The notes beneath the pieces are model-generated. The model had not been told where the DNA came from. It saw only the letters and a list, made by a program, of their open reading frames with translations, and searched no databases. A stretch of DNA of 64,000 nucleotides from Arcobacter lacus (GTDB taxonomy: Bacteria; Campylobacterota; Campylobacteria; Campylobacterales; Arcobacteraceae). The translations under genes and the position numbers were made by a program. The stretch spans positions 367,919 through 431,918 of the forward strand of contig NZ_MUXF01000019.1 of the NCBI RefSeq assembly GCF_003063295.1, given 5' to 3'. Below, piece after piece: positions 7,073 to 15,299 of this stretch (its first letter is position 1; every line of letters starts with the position of its first letter).

Positions 7073-8236
7073 ATGAAATACAATTTTGATGAAATTATTA
7101 ATAGAAATAATACCAATAGTTCAAAATGGGATACAACAGAAGATGGAGTACTTCCAATGTGGGTTGCTGATATGGATTTTAAAGTTGCAACTCCTATTAT
7201 TGATTCTATATTAAAAAGAGCACAACATGGAGTTTTTGGATATACAATGATTCCTAAAAGTTATTATGATTCAGAAATTTTATGGTGGGAAAAACGTCAT
7301 AATTTTAAAATAAAAGAGGAATGGATTGAACCAACTGTTGGAGTAATTCCTTCGTTAAGTGCAGTTGTTCAAGCATTTTGCAAAGAAGGAGATAAAGTAC
7401 TTATTCAATCTCCTGTATATAACTATTTTAATTCTTCAATTACAAACAACAAATGTGAAATTGTAGTAAATAATTTACTCTATGATAACAAAAAATATAG
7501 TATTGATTTTAAAGATTTTGAAGAAAAAGTTAAAGATGAAAAAGTAAAACTTTTTATTTTATGTAATCCTCATAATCCAGTTGGTCGAGTTTGGACAAAA
7601 GAAGAACTTACTTTAATGGGAAATTTATGTGTAGAGAACAATGTAATTATTCTTAGTGATGAAATTCATAGAGATTTAGTTTATAGTGATTACAAATATA
7701 CTCCTATTGCATCAATTAGTAAAGAAATTTTAAACCAAAGTATTACTTGTACGGCTCCAAGTAAAACATTTAATCTTGCAGGATTAAAAACTTCTAACAT
7801 AATAGTTGCAAATCAGGAGTTTAAAGCAAAAATCAATCGTTCTTTAAATATAAATGAAACTATTGAGCCAAATGTTTTTGGTATTGAAGCCTTAATAAGT
7901 GCATATACTTTATCAGATAGTTGGTTAGATGAACTTTTAATTTATTTAGAAAAAAATAGAGATTTTGTCATAGAATATATAAATAAAAATATTCCCAAAT
8001 TAGAAGTTATAAAACCAGAAGCAACTTATCTTTTATGGATTGATTGTTCTAAACTTGGTATAAATTCACAAACTTTAGTTGATAAAATTTTAGAAATTGG
8101 AAAATTGCGTATCGCATCAGGTATCACTTATGGAAAAAATGCAAACGATTTTATACGAATAAATATTGCATGCCCTTTAGAGGTAGTAAAAGATGGATTA
8201 GAAAGACTTCATAAAACAATCAAATACCTAGATTAA
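7073..8236 (+). CDS. MalY/PatB-family PLP-dependent C-S lyase/aminotransferase
   Basis: A 387-residue fold-type I PLP enzyme. It has the family start WVADMDFK, the substrate-loop NPHNPVGRVW, SDEIHRDLVY, and the PLP lysine in APSKTFNLAGLKTSN (near residue 233). Family members cleave cystathionine or cysteine conjugates to a thiol, ammonia and pyruvate. The ATG follows AAGG. It forms an operon with the DUF3737 gene and converges on the second AraC regulator; a hairpin covers both stop codons. Confidence 0.9.
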   Translation: MKYNFDEIINRNNTNSSKWDTTEDGVLPMWVADMDFKVATPIIDSILKRAQHGVFGYTMIPKSYYDSEILWWEKRHNFKIKEEWIEPTVGVIPSLSAVVQAFCKEGDKVLIQSPVYNYFNSSITNNKCEIVVNNLLYDNKKYSIDFKDFEEKVKDEKVKLFILCNPHNPVGRVWTKEELTLMGNLCVENNVIILSDEIHRDLVYSDYKYTPIASISKEILNQSITCTAPSKTFNLAGLKTSNIIVANQEFKAKINRSLNINETIEPNVFGIEALISAYTLSDSWLDELLIYLEKNRDFVIEYINKNIPKLEVIKPEATYLLWIDCSKLGINSQTLVDKILEIGKLRIASGITYGKNANDFIRINIACPLEVVKDGLERLHKTIKYLD

Positions 8237-8247
8237 TTAGGTATTTG
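8221..8247. terminator. bidirectional terminator over two convergent stop codons
   Basis: Perfect 10-bp arms CAAATACCTA / TAGGTATTTG with a 7-nt loop, followed by ATTTTT on the plus strand. The hairpin includes the stop codons of both the aminotransferase and AraC genes. Confidence 0.75.
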
Positions 8248-9154
8248 ATTTTTCTCTTAAAAATTCTGCATGAGCTTTTGGAGACATTCCAAACATTCTT
8301 GAATATTCTCTACTAAATTGTGAAGGGGACTCATATCCAACGGCATATGCCACTTCGCTGGCTTCTATATTTTGATTTAAAAGCATTAATTTTGCTTCTT
8401 CAAGTCGAATCTTTTTTTGAAATTGAATAGGAGACATTGAAGTTATAGTTTTAAAATTTTGATATAAAGATGATTCACTCATATCAATCATTTTTGCTAA
8501 TTCTTTTATATTTAGTTTTTCATTGAAATTATCTTTTATTTCTGAAATTACATGTACTATTTTATTTGAAACAGTACCTTCCATTGCAAATTTATTTAGA
8601 AAATATCCGCTTTTATCATTTATCAAAATAAATAAAATCTCTTTTAATACTAAAGGATAAAGATATTCTATCTCTTCTTTTGATTGATTTAGAAGTTTTA
8701 TTAATCTATAAACAGGATCATAAAGTTTTTCATTTAATTCATCAAAAAATAGTCCTTTTTCCGATTTTGCAATCTTTTGCAATTTTTCAGAACTAATATT
8801 TTTAATTACTTCATAAATATCTTCTAAATTGAATTTAATTCTAAAAGATACATAAGGATTTTCTTTATTTACTTCCGATATTTTTACTTTTGCTGGAACA
8901 TGAGTAGAAGATAACAAATAATCTTTTGGACCATAACTATAAAGTTCATTTCCAAATCCAACTGCTTTATTACCTTGTAAAATAATACATAAAGATGGTT
9001 CATAAATAATTGCATTAAACTCTGTAGGTTCAGATGTAAAGTAAAAATCTAAATTAGGAATTTCAGTTTGTAATCCACCTTCAATATCCAATGTAAATTT
9101 TTCTTCTATTAATTTAAGAGTATTAACTCGATAATTTTCTATAATATCTTCCAT
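8237..9154 (-). CDS. second AraC-family regulator with AraC_N domain
   Basis: A 305-residue paralogue of the regulator at 1988-2854. The AraC_N part includes YEPSLCIILQGNKAVGFG (about 51-68), and the C-terminal HTH pair includes ELAKMIDMSESSLYQNFK and EVAYAVGYESPSQFSREYSR. The ATG at 9154 follows AGGA with 7-nt spacing. It diverges from the cupin operon; the region between carries operators on both strands, one in its own promoter, so autoregulation is likely. Confidence 0.9.
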   Translation of the reverse strand: MEDIIENYRVNTLKLIEEKFTLDIEGGLQTEIPNLDFYFTSEPTEFNAIIYEPSLCIILQGNKAVGFGNELYSYGPKDYLLSSTHVPAKVKISEVNKENPYVSFRIKFNLEDIYEVIKNISSEKLQKIAKSEKGLFFDELNEKLYDPVYRLIKLLNQSKEEIEYLYPLVLKEILFILINDKSGYFLNKFAMEGTVSNKIVHVISEIKDNFNEKLNIKELAKMIDMSESSLYQNFKTITSMSPIQFQKKIRLEEAKLMLLNQNIEASEVAYAVGYESPSQFSREYSRMFGMSPKAHAEFLREKSNT

Positions 9155-9187
9155 AATTACATCCTAACTTATTGTATATAATCTAAT

Positions 9188-9253
9188 ATTATATATTAAC
9201 TTTTCAAATTCCAATATAAGTATTCTCTATTTCAATTGCCTAATTCTACAAAA
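9188..9253 (-). promoter_or_regulatory. AraC-type operator and promoter of the second araC gene
   Basis: Minus-strand half-sites TTTTGTAGAATTAGG (9253-9239) and AAATAGAGAATACTT (9232-9218) are 21 bp apart, then 24 nt to TATAAT (9193-9188). Confidence 0.65.
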
Positions 9254-9283
9254 TGAAAATGATTAACTATAAAAAATTTATAG

Positions 9284-9349
9284 ATTTGTAGAAATAGGCA
9301 ACCGATTTATAAAATTGTGCTATTGAGAAATTTGAGTTTTTTATATACT
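9284..9349 (+). promoter_or_regulatory. AraC-type operator and promoter of the cupin operon
   Basis: Plus-strand half-sites ATTTGTAGAAATAGG (9284-9298) and ATTTATAAAATTGTG (9305-9319) are 21 bp apart, then 24 nt to TATACT (9344-9349). The first half-site and its minus-strand counterpart at 9236-9252 form a 17-bp inverted repeat with one mismatch. Confidence 0.7.
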
Positions 9350-9379
9350 AAAAAATAAGATATTTAAAAGGAAAGTATT

Positions 9380-9817
9380 ATGAAATACCTTGATAAAAAT
9401 GAATTTGAAAAAGTAAACATGTTTGGAACTGGTAATCCTAATGTTAATTATGCACAATATTTTATAGGAGATTCTTTTCTAAATTTTTTAGTAAAACCAG
9501 GTGAAACACCAATTTTTATGGCAAATGTTACATTTGAACCTGGATGTAGAAATAATTGGCATATTCATCATGCAAAAACAGGTGGTGGACAAATACTTAT
9601 ATGTACAGCAGGTGAAGGCTGGTATCAAAAAGATGGCGAAGAAGCTGTAAGTTTAAAAGAAGGCTCAGTTGTTTATATTTCAACAGGAGCAAAACATTGG
9701 CATGGTGCAAAAAAAGATAGTTGGTTTAGTCATATTTCTGTGGAAGTTCCAGGAACTGAAACAAGTAATAAATGGTTAGAACCAGTATCTGATGAATACT
9801 ACAATTCACTTAAATAA
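9380..9817 (+). CDS. cupin-domain protein, cytoplasmic copy
   Basis: A 145-residue single cupin. Motif 1 metal ligands are in NNWHIHHAK with a later Gln/Glu, and motif 2 contains GAKHWHGA. The ending WLEPVSDEYYNS matches that of the next gene's product, so the two are paralogues. No signal peptide. ATG follows AAAAGGAAAG. First gene of a three-gene operon. Such cupins are metal-dependent; some close relatives are described as mandelonitrile-lyase-like, but the substrate here is unknown. Confidence 0.85.
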   Translation: MKYLDKNEFEKVNMFGTGNPNVNYAQYFIGDSFLNFLVKPGETPIFMANVTFEPGCRNNWHIHHAKTGGGQILICTAGEGWYQKDGEEAVSLKEGSVVYISTGAKHWHGAKKDSWFSHISVEVPGTETSNKWLEPVSDEYYNSLK

Positions 9818-9829
9818 AAAGGATTAAAT

Positions 9830-10324
9830 ATGAAAGTAATTAAGTTATTTAGCTTTGCAACTATTGTTTTATTAACACAAATTCAAGCAGATGAAGTTAA
9901 ACAAATACAAAATATCTCAAAAGTTGAAGATAGAAAATCTATAGTTGTAAATAAAACAGATTTTAAAAAATATTTCACTGGTGGAGAAGTTAGAATTGAT
10001 CCTCTTTATCCTCAAAAAGATACAAATACACATTCAGGAGCTTATGTAACATTTGAACCAGGAGCACGTTCAAATTGGCATACACATCCAAAAGGTCAAC
10101 ATATAATTGTAACTTCTGGTGTTGGTTATACTCAAACATGGGATGGTAAAAAACAGATAATTAAAGCTGGCGATGTTGTTTGGTGCCCAGATGATGTTAA
10201 ACATTGGCATGGAGCTTCAAAAGATATTGCAATGACTCATTTAGTTATCACAGAAGCTGATGAAAATGGTAAAAATGTACAATGGATGGAACCAGTTAGT
10301 GATGAACAATATAATTCAAATTAA
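9830..10324 (+). CDS. exported cupin, mandelonitrile-lyase-like
   Basis: A 164-residue protein with a signal peptide (residues 1-20, ending TQIQA) followed by a single cupin. GGEVRIDPLYP, SNWHTHPKGQH (two His ligands plus Gln) and KHWHGASKDIAMTH match the bacterial cupin (R)-mandelonitrile-lyase-like family. It starts 12 bp after the first cupin with SD AAAGGA. The signal peptide puts it in the periplasm. Enzyme activity is inferred from family only. Confidence 0.85.
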   Translation: MKVIKLFSFATIVLLTQIQADEVKQIQNISKVEDRKSIVVNKTDFKKYFTGGEVRIDPLYPQKDTNTHSGAYVTFEPGARSNWHTHPKGQHIIVTSGVGYTQTWDGKKQIIKAGDVVWCPDDVKHWHGASKDIAMTHLVITEADENGKNVQWMEPVSDEQYNSN

Positions 10325-10334
10325 AGGATGAAAA

Positions 10335-11039
10335 ATGAAAAAAATTTTATTAACTTTAATTTGTAGTTTATTTACTTTTTTAAATATATCAAATGCAAAG
10401 GAGTTAAATTTGGAATTATTAGATAAAAAAGATGAAAGTATTATAGAAATCTCTGCTTTAACAACAATAGGAGATACTAAAAAATTAGAAATAGCCTTAA
10501 ATAAAGGTTTAAATTATGGCTTAACAAAAAATGAAATAAAAGAAATATTAGTTCAAACTTATGCATATGCAGGATTTCCAAGAAGTTTAGGTGGAATTGG
10601 AACTTTTATGAAAGTTGTAGAAGAAAGAACAAATAAAGGAATAAAAGATGAAATTGGTAAAGAAGCATCACCTATTCCAAATGATTTAAATAAAGATGAA
10701 TATGGTGCAAAAGTAAGAGCAGCACTTGCAGGTCAAGATACTATTCCAAATCCTAGTGGATATCAACTATTTTCACCAATTATTGACACTTTTTTGAAAG
10801 AACATCTGTTTGCAGATATTTTTGCTAGAGATATTTTAACTCATAAACAAAGAGAACTTTCAACTATTTCAGTTTTAGCAACACTAGGAAATGTACATGG
10901 ACCATTAAAGTTTCATCTTCAAGCTTCAATAAATACAGGATGGACAAAAGAACAATTAAAAGAGTTTGTTAAAGTTATTGAAAATTCTTTAGATGAACAA
11001 AAAGCTTTAGAAGTTGAATCTGTTTTAAAATTGATTTAG
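10335..11039 (+). CDS. exported carboxymuconolactone decarboxylase family protein
   Basis: A 234-residue protein with a signal peptide (ending ISNA, about residue 21) and two CMD-like helical repeats. The first includes LNYGLTKNEIKEILVQTYAYAG; the second includes LTHKQRELSTISVLATLG. There is no CxxC pair, so it is not an AhpD-type peroxidase but nearer the PcaC branch. It lies 10 bp after the exported cupin with SD AAAGGA, so these two probably act together in the periplasm. Reaction unknown. Confidence 0.85.
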   Translation: MKKILLTLICSLFTFLNISNAKELNLELLDKKDESIIEISALTTIGDTKKLEIALNKGLNYGLTKNEIKEILVQTYAYAGFPRSLGGIGTFMKVVEERTNKGIKDEIGKEASPIPNDLNKDEYGAKVRAALAGQDTIPNPSGYQLFSPIIDTFLKEHLFADIFARDILTHKQRELSTISVLATLGNVHGPLKFHLQASINTGWTKEQLKEFVKVIENSLDEQKALEVESVLKLI

Positions 11040-11046
11040 TAAGTAA

Positions 11047-11079
11047 TTAGATTTGAAAAACTAAAGTTTCCAAATCTAA
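11047..11079 (+). terminator. long hairpin after the cupin operon
   Basis: TTAGATTTGAAAAACT pairs with AGTTTCCAAATCTAA around 2 nt with one bulge or mismatch. It starts 7 nt after the CMD stop. No U-run follows, so it may stabilise the 3' end rather than end transcription. Confidence 0.45.
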
Positions 11080-11420
11080 GTAAATCTCTATATGAAAACT
11101 TCATATACCTTTTTCGTTTATAAGCGGAAAACCTATTTCTTATTTATCGTATAAAAATTCTATTTAAGTAGTATATTAAATATTTGTTGTGTTGGAAAAC
11201 AAATGATTGTTAATAATATATGAGATTCTGATTAAATTCCAATATTTGGAATTTAATTAAACAATTGTAGTAAGTAGTTTTTACGGTATTGATTACGGTA
11301 TCGAGAAATTTTATAAAATTTTAGGCCCTTAAATAGGCTTTTTAGAATAACTTTTAATGGTGCACATCTCCACCAATTACTCAAAAACATACCTAATGAC
11401 TTTTATTTTACTCTTTTTGA
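11080..11420. other. gene-free AT-rich stretch
   Basis: Part of a 426-bp gap between the CMD gene and the glycosyltransferase island. I see no convincing ORF. It holds a tandem TACGGTAT near 11281-11300 and a weak GCC/GGC stem followed by TTTTT near 11324-11342. In one frame, about 16 sense codons lead into a stop near 11330, perhaps the end of a decayed gene, but I cannot identify it. Confidence 0.5.
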
Positions 11421-11447
11421 TTTTTTTGGGAGTTTCCTCCAAAAAAA
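11421..11447. terminator. bidirectional terminator
   Basis: A T-tract plus GGGAG pairs with CCTCC plus an A-tract around TTT, giving a GC stem with U-runs on either strand. It serves the glycosyltransferase island from the right. Confidence 0.6.
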
Positions 11448-11465
11448 TCTTATTTTATAGATAAT

Positions 11466-14441
11466 CTAGACACTTTTATTTAAAATTTCCATTATTAATT
11501 TTTCTTTTTTTAATTTAATTTTTGAACTTCTTTTAGTACTATTTTCATGTAAATACCAATATTCATATATAAATATAGGTTTTTTAGATAATTCAACTAA
11601 AGGTATCATTGTTCCATAATCTGTACATTCACTAATCCACTCATTATCAATCTTAAAATATTTTTCTTTATCTATTTCATCAAATAATCTTTTTTTAAAA
11701 GCTCTTAAATGTGTCCAAACATTTGAACCAAACTTTTTTCTACAATCTAAATAATCAGGTATATATAATTTAAGTGCTTTATTTGGTCTAAACATTCCAC
11801 CTTGAATTAAGTCATAACCTTTATTAAGTAACTCTTTTAATTCCAATATAATATCCCTATCTATTAAAGCATCATCCAAATCTAAAATCACAATTAATGA
11901 TTCTTTATTAGTACATATATCACTTATTGCTTTTATAAAATTTGGAATGCGCCCCTTATTTTCATAGTTTCTGACAAGAGTAGTTCTATAATTTAGATTA
12001 TCTAATATTGAAGGAATTTTTATTCCTAAATCATTTGAAGCATCATCAATTACAATTATTCCAAAATCTTGATTTGTTTGCATTTTTAGACTTGCAAAAC
12101 ATCTATTTATTTTTTCTTTTGATGTATTACGTCCTTTTATCAAAAATATAATTTCTTCATTTCTATGTTGATAATTCCATAATTCAGGTAATCCCATTAA
12201 ATCCCAATTTTGGAATTGAAAGTTAGGTATTTTTACTTGATTAACTAAATCTTGTATTTCAAAAAACTTATTAATATCTTTTTTCCAATGATTATGGGGA
12301 TGTATATAAAATGTATCAGAGTTACCTCCTCTTAATGTTTTTTTATTGTTTTTTCTTTGTTTAATATGTAAAGCTCTAAACCATGATAATTCTAATTTTT
12401 CATTTTTAACTTCGTTTTCTAAAGGTAATAATCCTTTTATTAAATCTAAATCCAATAAACCACATCTCACTTCCGGGACATACTCTCCAATTGGTGCATC
12501 ATATTTTCTAAAACCTTTTTCAAAAGGTATATTAAATGCTACAGATATAGTATCTTTCTGTTTTATTGCAGTTAACATATCTTTTAAATAGTCATGAGAT
12601 AAATTCTTTTTACCAATTAATATATCAATATCGCATTGTAATAAATATTGTGTCTTAACTTGTTCAAAAGCCCAAATTTGGGGAAAAACTGGTGCATTTT
12701 TATTAGTATGTGTTTCAAAACATTCTAATCCAAACCATTTATTATTAATTTTAATTATTTCATTTTTATCATTTGGAGAAATTAATATTCTGTCAATAAT
12801 ATTTTTTTTCTTCAATTTTTCAGCCAATAAAACTATTCTATTTAAATTAGGTTTTTGATATTGTCTTAAAAAATTGTTTTCACGAGAATCAATTAATAGA
12901 ATTTTTTCAAAAAAACTTCTTGGTATTTCTAAATTAAAAACTATGTGTTTTACTTGTTGTTCTAATATCTCATAATCCATTGCGCACGTTTTTATCATTA
13001 ATGTGCATTTATCTGTTTTTTTGTTTTCAAACAGCTTTTCATTTATTAAAAAAGGTTTTAAATTTGAATTATAATAACTCTTTAATAAATCATTATAAAA
13101 CTCAAAGAATCCTGCGATATTATTAAAAACATCTTCTTGTCTTATATAATTTATATTTTTTCTTCTTTGAAATTCATGGTCATCATAATTTAATGCAGAA
13201 ATACAATATAATCGAGCAGCTGAATCTATAAAATATTTAATATTCATAGAACTTATTGAATTTCCAATATCTATATAAATAAGTTTTTTATTATATATTC
13301 TAAAATTTGAACGTTTTATATTAACACATACTATTTTCTTATTTAAACAATATAACAAAAAATCTTTCGCTTGTTCTATTGTAATTGTTTTACAATCTTC
13401 TGAAGGAAAATATTTATAACTACAAATCCATGATGATTTTGTTTTTATCCAATTTACTTTAGGAATAAATTTATCATTTTCATTTACAATATTATTTATT
13501 TTCTCTATTTGGTTTAAATCAATAGTATCAGGATAAAAATATTTTTTAACTAAATTTTTATTTTTAAAAACTATTCCCTCCATTCCATAGCCTAAAAATT
13601 CATTCTTCTCAAAATCTAAGCTTTTAACTAATAAAAAAGTTTGATATAATCTTTCTCTATTTTTTTGATGAATACTATTTTGTTTATTTTTAATAGAACT
13701 TTTACCACTTAATGAATAATCACAATAACTAAAATTTTCTACAATTACACCATTATCAGAATGAAAAAAAAGAAGTTGAGATACTAACCAATGATCTTCA
13801 GCACTTTTAATATCAGGATATCTAAATCCTGTATTTGCTCTAAGAATTAAATTACAAGAAGGCAATTCATTATATGCATTATTTAAAGCCATATTTTTTA
13901 ATATTTTAATTAAAACATTTTTATTGCTTAACTCTTTTGATGCAAAATTAACTTTTGAGATAAATTTATCTTCTATTTTTAACCTATTTCCACCTAAAAT
14001 AAAATGAATATTTTTATACTCTCCACTTTGACACATTTTAGATAAAGAATTTGTTGAACTAAATACATCATCAGCATCTAATCGAGCAACCCACTTAGGA
14101 CTACTAAAATTTTTATCTACAAAATCTAAAATTGCATTTCTTGATCTAGCTGGACTACCACAATTAGCCCTTAATACTAATATATTATTTAATAATAACT
14201 CATCTTTTACATAAATCATCCAATTATCATTTGATGAATCATCCAAAATCACAACAGCGCATAAATCAAAGATATCTTGATTAATTATACTATTAATACA
14301 TTTTTTTATAGTCTTTGAATTATTATGTAAACTTACACCAACTATAATTTCTTTTTTTAAAATTTCATAGATATTTTTTTCTGATACAATTTTCAGTTCT
14401 TTAGAACTTAATATTTCTTTGGGAATTGGTTCATTCATCAT
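11466..14441 (-). CDS. multidomain glycosyltransferase with embedded kinase-like domain
   Basis: A 991-residue protein with four regions. Residues about 32-265 are a GT2 domain (IIVGVSLHNNSKTI, VVILDDSSND, RLDADD). About 283-420 look like a degenerate protein/LPS-kinase fold: glycine loop LGYGMEG, LVKKYF lysine, VNIKRSNF in place of the catalytic HxDxxxxN, and YIDIGNS as a DFG-like metal site. About 478-750 form a second GT-A-like domain (LLQCDIDILIG). About 762-975 are another GT2 domain (FGIIVIDDASND, VILDLDD). No signal peptide or membrane segment. It begins 3 bp after the radical SAM gene. Each GT is plausible; the whole architecture is unfamiliar to me. Probably builds a surface glycan or modifies a protein (inference). 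Confidence 0.75.
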   Translation of the reverse strand: MMNEPIPKEILSSKELKIVSEKNIYEILKKEIIVGVSLHNNSKTIKKCINSIINQDIFDLCAVVILDDSSNDNWMIYVKDELLLNNILVLRANCGSPARSRNAILDFVDKNFSSPKWVARLDADDVFSSTNSLSKMCQSGEYKNIHFILGGNRLKIEDKFISKVNFASKELSNKNVLIKILKNMALNNAYNELPSCNLILRANTGFRYPDIKSAEDHWLVSQLLFFHSDNGVIVENFSYCDYSLSGKSSIKNKQNSIHQKNRERLYQTFLLVKSLDFEKNEFLGYGMEGIVFKNKNLVKKYFYPDTIDLNQIEKINNIVNENDKFIPKVNWIKTKSSWICSYKYFPSEDCKTITIEQAKDFLLYCLNKKIVCVNIKRSNFRIYNKKLIYIDIGNSISSMNIKYFIDSAARLYCISALNYDDHEFQRRKNINYIRQEDVFNNIAGFFEFYNDLLKSYYNSNLKPFLINEKLFENKKTDKCTLMIKTCAMDYEILEQQVKHIVFNLEIPRSFFEKILLIDSRENNFLRQYQKPNLNRIVLLAEKLKKKNIIDRILISPNDKNEIIKINNKWFGLECFETHTNKNAPVFPQIWAFEQVKTQYLLQCDIDILIGKKNLSHDYLKDMLTAIKQKDTISVAFNIPFEKGFRKYDAPIGEYVPEVRCGLLDLDLIKGLLPLENEVKNEKLELSWFRALHIKQRKNNKKTLRGGNSDTFYIHPHNHWKKDINKFFEIQDLVNQVKIPNFQFQNWDLMGLPELWNYQHRNEEIIFLIKGRNTSKEKINRCFASLKMQTNQDFGIIVIDDASNDLGIKIPSILDNLNYRTTLVRNYENKGRIPNFIKAISDICTNKESLIVILDLDDALIDRDIILELKELLNKGYDLIQGGMFRPNKALKLYIPDYLDCRKKFGSNVWTHLRAFKKRLFDEIDKEKYFKIDNEWISECTDYGTMIPLVELSKKPIFIYEYWYLHENSTKRSSKIKLKKEKLIMEILNKSV

Positions 14442-14444
14442 TAT

Positions 14445-15299
14445 CTATTTTTTCCAATTACTATAAAACAATTTCCAAGTTTCTGAAGTTTCTTGTTCTA
14501 AGATAGGTTTTCTTATATTTTTAGGAATATAGTGACCATCTCTAAATCTTCCACAATATTGACAAAACTCTCTAGCTAAATCTAACATATTATCTGAATT
14601 ATCAGGTAAAGTCTTATAACCTATATTTTTTTTAATTATCCTATCAATTCCTCCTGCAATAGCACATGGATAATATCCCATAGGAGTTAACCCCATACCA
14701 CAATCTTTCATAATAGCACAACCATTTGAATAATCAACAAATATATTTTTCTTTTCATCAATTGGAGCTAAATTAAATGGTCCAAACTCTGGTTGTATTA
14801 TGCTTTCTTTATTTGAATTTTCAACCCATATCTCTTTTGGTATTTGACTTATTATATTATTTACTTTTTTCCCATTTCCATTTGTTACAACCTCTATTAT
14901 AACTTTTTGGTAAAAATTTTTATATCTTAATAATTCATTTATTATTGTAAAAAAATCTGGATGTAATGTAGGCTCTCCACCTAATATTCGAATACGTTTC
15001 CAAAATTTATTAAGATTAATTGATTCATCAACAAAATTTATTATTTTTTCAACTTTTATATGAAGTTTTTCGGGAGCCTGAGCAGAAGAACGATTACAAT
15101 TATTACAATATAAATTACAATGATATGTAATATCTATTTCTATATATTCTCTACTTCTTGTATATTGTGGTCCCCAATATTTAGTTATAAATTTTTGTAT
15201 TCTTAAAAATCTAAAAAGAGAAAAAAATTTATATTTTAATTTTCCTATTAAAATCTTTTTTTCTGAATATCTAGTAGGATTATTAAAACTATTAGACAC
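14445..15299 (-). CDS. radical SAM protein of the glycosyltransferase island
   Basis: A 284-residue radical SAM enzyme. The [4Fe-4S]/SAM motif is CNLYCNNC (about residues 56-63), followed by the GGEP SAM-binding motif in RILGGEPTLHP. The C-terminal part has more cysteines (GCAIMKDCGMG, YYPCAIAGG, FCQYCGRF), suggesting SPASM-like auxiliary clusters. The start is GTG at 15299, preceded by AGGAGA inside the preceding gene and overlapping it by 8 bp, so translation is probably coupled. Substrate unknown; context suggests a sugar or a small glycosylated product. Confidence 0.85.
   Translation of the reverse strand: MSNSFNNPTRYSEKKILIGKLKYKFFSLFRFLRIQKFITKYWGPQYTRSREYIEIDITYHCNLYCNNCNRSSAQAPEKLHIKVEKIINFVDESINLNKFWKRIRILGGEPTLHPDFFTIINELLRYKNFYQKVIIEVVTNGNGKKVNNIISQIPKEIWVENSNKESIIQPEFGPFNLAPIDEKKNIFVDYSNGCAIMKDCGMGLTPMGYYPCAIAGGIDRIIKKNIGYKTLPDNSDNMLDLAREFCQYCGRFRDGHYIPKNIRKPILEQETSETWKLFYSNWKK

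Noticed and set aside
11368-11384. tRNA-like 3' end (TGGTGCACATCTCCACCA-like text)
   Set aside because: No acceptor, D or anticodon arms can be folded around it; only a short accidental palindrome.
12346-12591. Plus-strand frame inside the large glycosyltransferase gene
   Set aside because: Opposite-strand shadow of a long coding region with clear domains; no SD or family match.
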